Shown here piece after piece: positions 10,827 through 20,407 of a stretch of DNA of 64,000 nt. Position 1 is the first letter of the stretch, and each line of letters begins with the position of its first letter. The position numbers were made by a program, and so were the translations under genes. This DNA comes from Buxus sempervirens (taxonomy: Eukaryota; Streptophyta; Magnoliopsida; Buxales; Buxaceae). Below the pieces are notes generated by a model. That model was not told the origin of the DNA. It worked only from the letters and a program-made list of their open reading frames with translations, and made no database searches. The stretch lies in assembly GCA_947561395.2 (NCBI GenBank), contig OX387190.1:20888858-20952857 (forward strand), in the 5' to 3' direction.

Positions 10827-12244
10827 GATGCCCTAATTTCTAATTAAGTGTTTGAAAATACTTCCTCTTGTCTTGATCGTATAGAACAAGAGAGGAGTTG
10901 TGGGAGCTTGCTTCAAGAAGAAGGAGAAGAAGAGGAAAGCGAGGAGAGGAGGTTGCTTCTCCATTAACAAGTAAGTAGCAAACCCTTCCAAACAAAATGA
11001 ATTACCAACTTTCGTATTCTCTCTCTAGGGTTTGGTTTATTTGAAGAAATGATCTTGCATGTTGCTAATTGTTTCTAAAATTCGTAGGTTTTGATTGTAT
11101 AATGCTCTTGCTTAATTTCCTAATGATTTGCCATGGATTTACAACTCTATTGATCCTATTTTATATTAGGGTTTGAGATTTGTGTCTTGAATGAGGTTTC
11201 ATGCGTTTGATTTGTGTTCATGTAGATTTGAGATAAATCTTTGTTTCAGAAGATGTTTTTAAGTGTGTTGGGATGTTTTGTGATCACCTACTTTGATGTT
11301 GGAAAGGTTGAGAATGATTTCTATGAGTTGTGTGTTGAAAATACCCAAAATTTTGTAAGAACCCAAGCCGGCGATTAATCCTGCAGATTGGCGATTAATC
11401 CTGAGCCAAGACCCCCAAAATCAGGTTCTGTTAAAATAAATCGCGAAACAGGATTAATCGGCCAGGGCTAATCGCGACCTTAGCGCGCGAACGTTAAACC
11501 TTACCGTGCGCGCGCTGAACCTGTTTTAAACCTGGGCGCGCGAACCTTTAACCTGAACGCCCGAACATTGAACCAATCGCCCCTGGGCGATCAGTCCAGG
11601 GGCTAATCGTGGACCCTGTTTCTAGAGTTGTTCATCCTTTTTCCCTCCAACCCTTTGTCAAACAACCCAAGCTTCTCGCATAGCTCCCTTATTACATGAA
11701 AGACATTTAAGTAAATGTCCTGTGTATTTATTGCTCCATTTACTTAAGTCTTTACATGTAAATAAGGTTTTACCCCCCATTTGGAACCAATAAAAATACT
11801 CTCAAGGCCCAATTCCCAACCAATAAAAAGTCAACTTTTCAGTTTGTGCCTAAATTTCCAGATTTCCCGATTTTCAAAAATGACCACTTTTTGAGTTTGA
11901 TATCCAAATGAGTGATTCCGAAACCCAGAAAATTCTAGATGATTTGTATACCTTCCAATAGACTACAACCAGAATTTGAGCCCCAAACTCCTTATAGATT
12001 TGTCTAGAAAAATTCGACACCGAAAAGTCAACGTTTTCAACCATACTTGAATATTTTTGAGGTCCAAAACTTTTTGTCTCGGAATCCATTGAATTTTGGT
12101 ATGGTGACTTATTTGGGATTTGTAAGATCAACCCATTTATCAAAAATGCATTTTGAAGATTTTATGACCTTCTTTTTTATTGGTTTGGATTTATGAAAGC
12201 GATGTTGAAAGACTCTTATAGGATTTGACAAGGCTTTGGCCTAT

Positions 12245-12650
12245 GGATTTATTGGCAGTGGATGGGGAATTCCACTTGCCCTTGGTATGGATTGGTAGTG
12301 GATGGGGAATTCCACTTGGCTTATGTTGTGATTTGGCGGTGGATGGGGTATTCCACTGGGCCTTGTATTGAGCACCAGTTTTACTCATGGATTTGATTTG
12401 ATTGGTTTGTTTTGTGAGTCGTTTAATTGGACATGGTTCTTAGTGTGGATCCACAGTGAGTCTAGTAGTGTGCTGGTGTTGGCTTGTTAGCGTTAATCTT
12501 CCTTGTCCATGTAGCTTTCCACTGTGGGGAATCAGTGAGGCCCTCTCGGGGAACAGAGGTGCTGCGGCAACCACCCGTCGCGGGGAACCGGCGGGAGTTC
12601 TTGTGATTCATACGGTTTGGTTCGGCAGTGGATGGGGCATTCCACTAGCC
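12245..12650 (+). repeat. Repeated palindromic motif inside solo LTR 1
   Basis: GGCAGTGGATGGGGAATTCC and close variants occur three times at 12249-12365 (about 48-bp spacing) and once more at 12623-12645. The core GTGGAWNGGGNATTCCAC is a near palindrome. Confidence 0.8.
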
Positions 12651-13302
12651 TTGATTATTACCTTGGTTGTCACTTGCCAACCCATACGTGGGTGCTCCGC
12701 ATGCTGAGATGTCCGTAGCTAGGCTTCTCTCTGTAAGTCGTGTAGGTGGCAAATGGACAGTGGACATTAACCTAATTTAGAGACACGCCAACTCACGAGT
12801 CCTAACAAGACATACTTGCAGTATTTGATTGTAATTGCCGAATCGATTTCATATATTATTCGATTGAGATGCTTTGACTTGAGATTTACATTTTATATTT
12901 GTGAATGTGATCATGATGTTATAAAACTGCAGTATTTGATATGATGATGTATTTTGGTTTGGGAAATTTGTAAATGGGATGTAAATAATATTTTTGGACT
13001 TACCCCTTTTGGGAGATATCTTTTGTATATGTCTGTATATTGGGAAAGAGCTTGTGAGCAATTAGATGCCTTAGTTGTATTTTGTGTGCACAGATATTAT
13101 GTTTTGGAGATTATAATACAGGAAATCTTTTGTTGGATGGAAAAAAATTTTATTCCATGCTTCTTTAGTTATGCACTCTGATAATTACATTGTAATTGCC
13201 CAGGAAATTGTGTTTACCAGGTTCTATTGGGCCCATAGGTAGGTCTCGGGTACGGGTTGGTGCTGTGATAGGGCAGACCCGGATCTGGGGCGCTACAACA
13301 AG

Positions 13303-14098
13303 TCTCTCATTTTCCTCATAATCTTCGTTGGCGGGAAATCAAAACGCAAATTCTCTCAATTCTCAAACACGAAAACCAGTTTTCGCTCCCCTAAAAAATC
13401 TCCCTCCAAAACACCGAGACATTTGAGAGATTTGCGTTTATTTGCACAGAGTCCAGTCCCAAGCTTCGTTCCACAAGCCAGTGCAGAACCGTGCCGATGC
13501 CGACGGAGATTGAGGAACATTGGCTATCGGCATTCGGCAACAGGTCTAAATGTTCCATCATGTTCTTTTTCTTCGATTTTTTAAGTAATTTTTGTTCTTG
13601 TTAATCTGTTAACTCTTCTTCTGTTATATTATTTGTACTACAAATCCTTTTTTTGGGGGTCGAAATGAAATGTCTGAATTTTGTGATTTCCTTTCAAATC
13701 AATTGAAGTAGTCGGTTATTTAGTTAGATGAATAGTGCAGTTCATGGGTGTTCTTGTGACCCGACTTTCAAACAGCTTTCTGCTTCCTTTAACTTCTTCA
13801 CTGTTGCTTTTAGAAGTATTCCTGTGACCATGATTAACATCTTTTTCTCTTTTTGTTCATCACCATTGGTTATGCTTGTTGAACGAGTTTCTTCCGCTGC
13901 GTTTATTTGCACACCGTTTGTTTGTTAAAAAGCCGTAATAAACCAATATGTTCTTATTTCGTTAATATGACGCTACGTGGAACTGGGAATACATTTTCTC
14001 ACGTAACATTACATGGGTAGTAAGGCAAGTGTGCTTGCGTGCTTCATATTATTTTACTCTTTTATTACTGTTGTTCTCTGGGAGTGGGTTTTGGTGGG
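13303..14098 (+). repeat. Inverted repeat, left arm, inner part
   Basis: This continues the arm interrupted by the solo LTR and matches the reverse complement of 23180-23992 until GGTGGG at 14098. It contains a possible first exon: ATG 13497 followed by MPTEIEEHWLSAFGN, then a donor-like CAACAG/GTCTAA. The other arm has TTG at that ATG. The gene behind the exon is not recognised. Confidence 0.85.
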
Positions 14099-14436
14099 TT
14101 TTGGTGTGCTTACATGGGTAGTAAGGCAAGTGTCATTCTTTATTGATTGCAAATAATGGAGTGCCACTCTATTTATACTCAGAAATGATATGGTTGTGGT
14201 AAATAAATGTGAATAATACCAGAACTGCAAGAACCATAAATATACTCATGCATAAGCATTGTGTACATTCAGTCTTCGTTATTAAAATTTCTTTCGAGGT
14301 TTTCTGGAAAGAAAAAACATGGGATGGAAAATTTAGACCTAGGGTAGTAGTATTTATACCTGGGATTGGAATGTGTAACTAGGACTACCATTTGGTTATT
14401 TTCTTGAATTTGAAACTGAGATATCTTTACTTTCAG
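14099..14436. other. Intron-like sequence before ribokinase exons
   Basis: AT-rich, with a TACATGGGTAGTAAGGCAAG segment repeated from 14010 at about 14112. It ends in the acceptor TTTACTTTCAG. Confidence 0.4.
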
Positions 14437-14837
14437 GGTGTCAAACAAATCCTTGTAACGCTTGGTGCAAAAGGGTCAGCTCTATTTCTGGAAGGGGAGG
14501 AGCCCTTAAGACAACCTATTATTTCTGTTTCAAAAGTACTCGATACAACTGGAGCAGGTGATGCTTTTTTACTGCTGCCTTTGCAGTAGCTCTTGTTGAG
14601 GGCAAATCCAGAAAGGAATGCTTAAGATTTGCTGGTGCGTGTACCTTTCTTCTTATTTGCTAAAATCGTTTTCTTTTCTTACTTGATTTTTGCCCTTATG
14701 TTTTGGACATATTATGCTATTTTTGTCACTCTGGTGATATTACACCTGCAGCAGCTTCTCTTAGTGTTCAAGTGAAGGGGGCCATTCCAAGCATGCCGGA
14801 CAGGAAAGCTGTTTTGGAACTTCTTCAATCTGTTTGA
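14437..14837 (+). pseudogene. RBSK: Ribokinase (pfkB family), last two exons only
   Basis: Exon 14437-14634 follows a TTTCAG acceptor and encodes ILVTLGAKGSALFLEGEE and the pfkB signature DTTGAGDAF with the catalytic-loop Asp. Exon 14752-14837 encodes ASLSVQVKGAIPSMPDRK and ends at TGA. Both match the C-terminus of plant plastid-type ribokinases, which phosphorylate ribose to ribose-5-phosphate with ATP. A T is missing in the run at 14565-14570, shifting the frame just after GDAF (the alternative frame resumes TAAFAVALVEGKS). The upstream exons with the substrate-binding N-half are absent. A broken fragment is the best reading. It stands tail to tail with the L12 pseudogene. Confidence 0.8.
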
Positions 14838-16066
14838 CAATGTTCATATCTCTAGTGGACTATCACTATGCACATAAATAATTAGAGCTAACAATTTTTT
14901 TCTTTCTGTGTATCCAGTGCAAAAGTAAATCTCTCTTTGATTTTGTCCCACTTTGCAATGAGCATTATTCCACTGCAATATTTTCTTTTAACTGCAATAA
15001 ACTTTTCGTCTATTTGTGAATAAGATTTGTATGCTTTTCCATACAGGTGTTGGACTCTTTTTTTTGCATATGTTGGTCTGCTCATATATGTTGAGGTGAA
15101 AATGATTGCATCTTCTGCTGTTTTGGCCACATTGCATTTTCTTGATTTGGAAAGAATTTTATAGAAACTCTCATATTGTCATTGCGTGGATAGAATGGCT
15201 GGGGTTTACCATAATCACTTGAACTGTAAACAAGGGCATGAATTGAAAAGTATAGATTGCATTGAAGATATTTCATTAAAATAACAAGAAGAGAGTCTCA
15301 AACGAGTGGCAGAAATATGCCCTATTTTAGTTGTTAACATCTGCAACAAGAATGCTGTAAGACTTAAAACAGGAGGCGCTATTTCAGCTTATTACAAAAA
15401 TATCTGGAACATACAAGAGCTTGATTTGCTGTAACAGTGAATGAAATTTTTTTCTGCAGATCATGAAGCTTATTAGCAATGAAAATGGTTAAACCTACTT
15501 TATTGAAGGATTCAAATTATTCAATAAGATATCTTGGGGATCTTAATTGATACCAGGATTGATATTCGAATGGTTTTCACTTGAGACCTCGATCAACAGT
15601 CGCCTCAAAAGGATCTACTAATTTGAACAGTGAATCTAATAAACTCATAAGAGTTGTGCAACTGATGTCACCGGTTTAAGTCATCCCTGTAACTATGGCA
15701 GATATGAAAGTACAATGCACGAATCTGAACACCATTCAATGGTATGGCTGTTGTAAATCTGATCAAGATATGACGGCCAGACAGAAGCCGAATCAGCCAA
15801 TAGAGAGATCATCGTGTGCGCTGGTTTCTGGTGGTTACATGCACCTAGAATACTAAGTAGTGATGGCTCTGGCTTCGGTTGGATGTTGATTTGCATGATT
15901 AAGTGCACAAGAAGAAAAACCAATTAAAGAACCGACTTTGATTCAATGCCATTAATCCTCGCTTTTCATCCATTTCAATCCCTAAATGAAGCCGATTAAA
16001 TGAAATCATAACATTATAAAACCCTTTTAAAAAGAAAAATTCTCAAAATCTTCACCAGGGAAGCTC
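14838..16066. other. Intergenic, no gene recognised
   Basis: AT-rich sequence between the convergent ribokinase and L12 remnants. No frame, repeat or RNA that I can support. Confidence 0.45.
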
Positions 16067-16644
16067 TTACTCCATCACTGCAACACCACCAACAGCCTTT
16101 ATCTTTTCTATAATGTCATTAGCCTCCTCCTTGGTCACACCTTGTTTCAGCAATACTGGTGCCTTCTCAACCAGGTCTTTGGCCTCCTTTAATCCCAGAC
16201 TGGTAAATCCCCTAACTTCTTTGATCACCTTGATCTTTGCTACAGCATCGAACTTCTCCAACTTCACATCAAATGCAGTCTTCTCCCTTCTCCTCAGCCT
16301 TTGCAGATCCAGCAGCTGCCCCACCCTGGAGACCTATTTCCATGCCTTCTGATGACATTTGTTGCATCTTGGGATGCCTCAACCTCTCTCCAAGTGTAGG
16401 ACCAATCTGTTTGAGTTCTTCTGGGGGTAAGGCAGCAATACGTTCAGCAAGTTGGGTGATCTTATCGAAGGGCGGGGGTTTAGGACCATAGAAGTCATAA
16501 AAAGCAGGGTATTTGTACCTCTTGGGCTTGGCCTTGGGTCTCTTGGAACAAAGACAAGTTGAAAAGACGAGATTGCAAAGGGCCATAAACGTGAGGGAGG
16601 CTTGGACGGACACGATTTTTTCTGAAAAATGTAAGGAGCTTCAT
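16067..16644 (-). pseudogene. Mitochondrial-type ribosomal protein L7/L12 (bL12m), two frameshifts
   Basis: The stop is at 16067-16069 and the probable start is ATG at 16642-16644. The first frame gives a targeting-like N-terminus (MKLLTFFRKNRVRPSL...). A shift near 16550 moves to the frame with KPKRYKYPAFYDFYGPKPPP and LAERIAALPPEELKQIGP. A second shift near 16280 moves to the frame with the L7/L12 C-terminal domain: [28 protein letters not shown]-like and [14 protein letters not shown]. bL12 forms the ribosomal stalk that recruits translation factors. No intron is visible and no clear poly(A) tail, so a retrocopy is possible but unproven. It could be a real gene only if both shifts were sequence errors. 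Confidence 0.85.
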
Positions 16645-17108
16645 GGTATCTCCGATCGATGAAAGAGAAAATTCATAAGTTGAAAATCGCTATGAAGGGT
16701 ATTTCTTTCGTTGCTGGGAGTAAATGAGACTCAAATATTTGCTTCCTTTCTATTTTGATATTTTAAACATCAACGAGTTTGGTCTACCTACAAAAAGAAC
16801 AAAAGATATAAGTCACTTCTTTAACTAGAAACAAACCATGCAATCTTGCCCAATCAGTGATGCTATTTTGTTTCAGTCACCAAAAGGGAGTGGTGTGATG
16901 CCTCGAAAGCACCCCATCATTAATAAATGACAACATGTAATATACATTTTTAAAAAATAATAGGGAAAAAAACAATTACTAAAATTAGGACAATCATAAA
17001 AAATCTGAATAGATAGGATTCAGTAACCAATCAATAGGGCATATTTAATAAGGGCTACTACACAAACATGATCTTCAACTCATGTACAAGAACATAAATT
17101 AAGGAGAT
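16645..17108. other. Intergenic
   Basis: AT-rich, no recognised feature. It ends at the LINE target duplication. Confidence 0.4.
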
Positions 17109-19092
17109 AAGTAAAAGACTTTTTTTTTTTTTTTTTTTTTTTTTTGGTAGTCAAAAGAGAAGGTATAATATTAAACAGAAGTACGGATATGTACACGGCC
17201 TCTAGCATCATCCATAAGTATATTACATATTTCTTTAGGGGGTCTAACAATCCATAAACAGGAGAATTCATCGATTCCAAAGTTGGCCATATGGTCCGCA
17301 GCTGCATTCCCTTCACGAAGAACATGTTGAATGCGAACAAAGTGAAAGTAACTCCAAAGGGTACGAATTTCCAATAGATAGGAGATACATCTCCAAGGTA
17401 AAGAAGATTCCTCAGGCCATCCATCCTTCGTGGCTAGCAGCAAATTGATCAGCGTCAATGAGTCCCCTTCCAATATGATATTCTCAAAGCCTCTAGACTT
17501 GGCCAATTTAACCGCTTCAAGTGCTGCTATTACCTCCGCCTGGATTGATGATTCAGCAAAACAGGTAGCTGCTAGTGCGGCACTAAATGAGCCATCAGTA
17601 TTTCTAGCAACAACTCCAATCCCAGCCTTTCCATTAGATCTGCGATACGCACCATCAAAATTTAGTTTCATAAAAGAATAGGGTGGGGGTTGCCATTGTA
17701 CCTCCATCTGCTTCTTTGGCTGTTGCTCTTTGTCTATGGAATTATAAGCAGAACCAACCTCCAGTCGAAGAGATTGGAATTGACGAATGACTTGGTAGAC
17801 GTCAGGTTTGGCATGTTCAAAGATGATTTTATTTCTGTGTGACCATAATATCCACCCAAGCATGGTAATACTTGAAAGCAATTCCTCAGATGATAAAACC
17901 TTAACCTTATTGGCCAATTTAGCCAATTGCCGAAACCAACTGCCAAAAGACTGTGTTGGGCCTGAAGTTTGGAGAGTACCACCAATTGTTGCTAACCATA
18001 CTGCCCTTGTGAAAGGGCATTCCATCCAGAAGTGTTCTAAGGACTCATCTTTTTCCTGGCATAAGGCACAGATAGATGAAATATTTGGGATTCTTGATGC
18101 AAGTAGCTTAGCAGTAGGAAGAGCTCCATTGATACACTTCCATAAAAATAGTTTATATCTGGCAGGGCACTTAAAATGCCATAACTTGAGCCAAAAAGGG
18201 TCGTCACTACCTTCTCCATTAGTAGAAAGATGCCTGTAGGCTGAGGCCACTGAAAAACTCCCATTTGACGTGTATCGCCATATTGGTGTATCTTTGTGAA
18301 GTAAAGGAATAAGAGGAGTAGCGAGAATTTTGGAGACAATATCAGGTGGCCATAAGGAAGATATCAACTCCACATTCCAGGTTCGGGTATTGGAATTAAT
18401 AATATGACATACCCGAGACAGAGGAAAGCTTTGCAGATTATACTCAGGTTGTGGAAGTCGATCACCGCATTGAAGCCAGTGGTGATTAAATAACTCAACA
18501 TCCTCTCCATTTGCAATCTGCCAGAAGGAAGCTTGGTTAATAATGTCCTTAAATTTACACAACTGTTGCCAAATGAAAGATTGCTTCCTTCTCGTTCCAG
18601 CCTGCAGGAAACTACAATCTGGATAATAGACAGTTTTCATGAGTGATTTCCATAAACTGCTGTGGGGCGAGTGCAGGTGCCATGCAGCCTTCATTAGCAA
18701 GGCTTTGTTTGTAAGATCAGCACTTCTAATATTCAATCCACCATTACGAATTGGTTGGGAGATTCGATTCCAACAAATGGTTGGAATTCCCTGCTTGTCA
18801 GGCCCCTTCCTCCAGAAGAAAATTCTAGCTATCTGGTCCAACCTGTTAAGAGTTGTGGCTGGAATACGGAAACACTGCATGTAATGTAATGGTATGGCTG
18901 ATAAAACAGTTTGGATCAAGGTAGTTCTGCCCATCTGGGATAGCAATAAGGCCTTCCAACTGGATAAACGATCTTCCACTTTTTGAACAAGCTCTCTGCA
19001 AGCTCTTGGATTAGGTCGCTTTGCTAATACAGGAAGACCCAAGTATTTATCCACTGTGCCATTAGATGGAATATTAAACAAGTAAAAGACTT
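17109..19092 (-). mobile_element. 5'-truncated LINE (L1-like) with poly(A) and 13-bp target duplication
   Basis: AAGTAAAAGACTT occurs at 17109-17121 and again at 19080-19092. Between the two copies, on the minus strand, lies the 3' part of a plant L1-type LINE ending in a 24-base poly(A) tail (T run 17122-17145 on the plus strand). Target-primed reverse transcription with 5' truncation explains the structure: body 17122-19079. The reading frame is still open throughout, so the insertion is fairly recent. Confidence 0.92.
17171..19079 (-). CDS. LINE ORF2 C-terminal part: RT thumb, zf-RVT, RNase H
   Basis: This is an open frame of about 635 LINE-derived residues; a further ~14 residues to 19120 come from flanking DNA across the target duplication. 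In order it has a post-palm RT region (DKYLGLPVLAKRPN, SSWKALLLSQMGR), a zf-RVT domain (about residues 290-370, including CPARYKLFLWKCINGALP and CALCQEKDESLEHFWMECP) and an RVT_3-type RNase H (about residues 484-615). RNase H acidic residues are visible in LNFDGAY, QAEVIAALEA, LEGDS and NAAADHMA. The endonuclease and catalytic RT palm are missing by 5' truncation, so it is not functional alone. Confidence 0.9.
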
Positions 19093-19561
19093 GTTGAGGA
19101 ATGGGCCGAATCTGATCCATTTATAACTGGTGATCATTAAATGACCTGCAAAACAATTCAAGCCAGAAGAACATAAACAAAGGAGACCGCCAATTAAATT
19201 TCGCGTTTTCAGGCATCATCCTCCTGTTCCACCATTCTTTCAGACCACATTCTCCCCTGTTAACTATCACACTCACTTGACAACCTCCACTGCATTGTCC
19301 AATGCAAGTCATGACCATTCACTAGTAAAACCTTACACAACATAAAAAGAATTCAAACATCAGACTTTGGGTGATTTAGCTCTGGACTTCGTCCAACTCA
19401 GCTAAGTCAAGACATGTCAAATGAAACAGGAGGTTCTTTAAAGAACAATTTGATATCTTAAAACTTGAGATCAGGCACGCATCATCACATCTTATTATGG
19501 ATCCAATAATCCAACATGGTATCCAGCTAAAGGAATCCCTACACTGATACTGAGTTAAAAC
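19093..19561. other. Intergenic spacer
   Basis: No recognised gene. It separates the LINE from solo LTR 2. Confidence 0.4.
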
Positions 19562-19566
19562 ACTAT
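19562..19566 (+). repeat. Target site duplication ACTAT (left)
   Basis: Repeated at 23068-23072 directly after the LTR CA end. Confidence 0.85.
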
Positions 19567-20139
19567 TGTAAGCACCTCATTTTTGCGCTCCCGGAAAAGC
19601 CGGAAATGCAAAACCCGGCTAAAAAGGCAAACCCTAAGGGGTGAAAATTTGACTTTTTGATCCAGTGATAATTGACCACCTTGCTTTATCTCAATGAATG
19701 GAGAATCCCGACACGAGTCCAATGCAACTGAGTTTGCTGGAATCGGAGTCCGGATGAAGGTTCTGCAGGAAGGTCAAACTTAAATGGGAGCCTAAAGTTG
19801 ACTTTTTCTCGAACCCCGTGCCAAGTGTTTAACCCTACGTCATTGGATAGAGGGCTCGGATACGAGTCTAACGCAATTGAGTTTGCTCAAATCGGAGTTC
19901 GGATGAAGGAGATATGAGCTGTCGAAGTTTCCGAGCAGCGAAACGGGAAACTGCACACGTGGCGCAGGAACTGCACACGTGGCAGCCAAAGCAGCAAAAT
20001 ATCTCAGGGACTAAATCTTAAATATCCAAAAGTTGCTAAAAATCTCAAGGACTAAACCAAAATTCGCAGGGACCAATCCGTAATTGCTCAAAAGTGTCAA
20101 ATCGGTCAAGTCGAGGGGCAAATACGTAATTTTTTCGAT

Positions 20140-20395
20140 TTGTATCCGACCAAGTATGTCGGATACACATACCCCAGTGTGTAACCAACACTATTCATCG
20201 GATACAAAGAGATCGGCTCGCGAGATTCGCGCCGATTCACCGACAAATTCTCGGCGGCATTAATTTTTCAAATTATTATGTTTTGTATCCGATATTAAAT
20301 ATCGGATACAAAGGGACCCTAGTGTATGCGACCATATAGGTCGGATACACTAAGGAGGTAGTGTATCCGACCTATATGGTCGGATACCTTTTTTT
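20140..20395 (+). promoter_or_regulatory. Cluster of GTATCCGA / TCGGATAC palindromes
   Basis: At least eight GTATCCGA-type octamers occur in both orientations, several paired as perfect hairpins (GTATCCGATA...TATCGGATAC; GTATCCGACC...GGTCGGATAC). They sit immediately upstream of the LTR TATA box. A degenerate pair recurs at about 22000-22030. A protein-binding or hairpin role is inferred. Confidence 0.7.
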
Positions 20396-20398
20396 TTC

Positions 20399-20407
20399 TA
20401 TAAAAAG
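20399..20407 (+). promoter_or_regulatory. Putative TATA box of solo LTR 2
   Basis: TATAAAAAG follows the palindrome cluster, with pyrimidine-rich leader sequence downstream. Confidence 0.55.

Larger units (their letters stand above)
9516..13297. mobile_element. Solo LTR, 3.78 kb, Ty3-like (family 1)
   Basis: It begins TGTAAAACCCCGACCC and ends GGGGCGCTACA, a TG...CA pair with matching short inverted ends, and is flanked by ACAAG at 9511-9515 and 13298-13302. The paralogous inverted-repeat arm at 24000-24015 preserves the uninterrupted site with a single ACAAG, which proves an insertion. No gag-pol lies inside, so it is a solo LTR left by LTR-LTR recombination. Its size and long tandem array suggest a Tat/Ogre or Athila-like Ty3 family, which is an inference. 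It contains a TATA box, a GTAC-rich array and several internal repeats. Confidence 0.88.
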
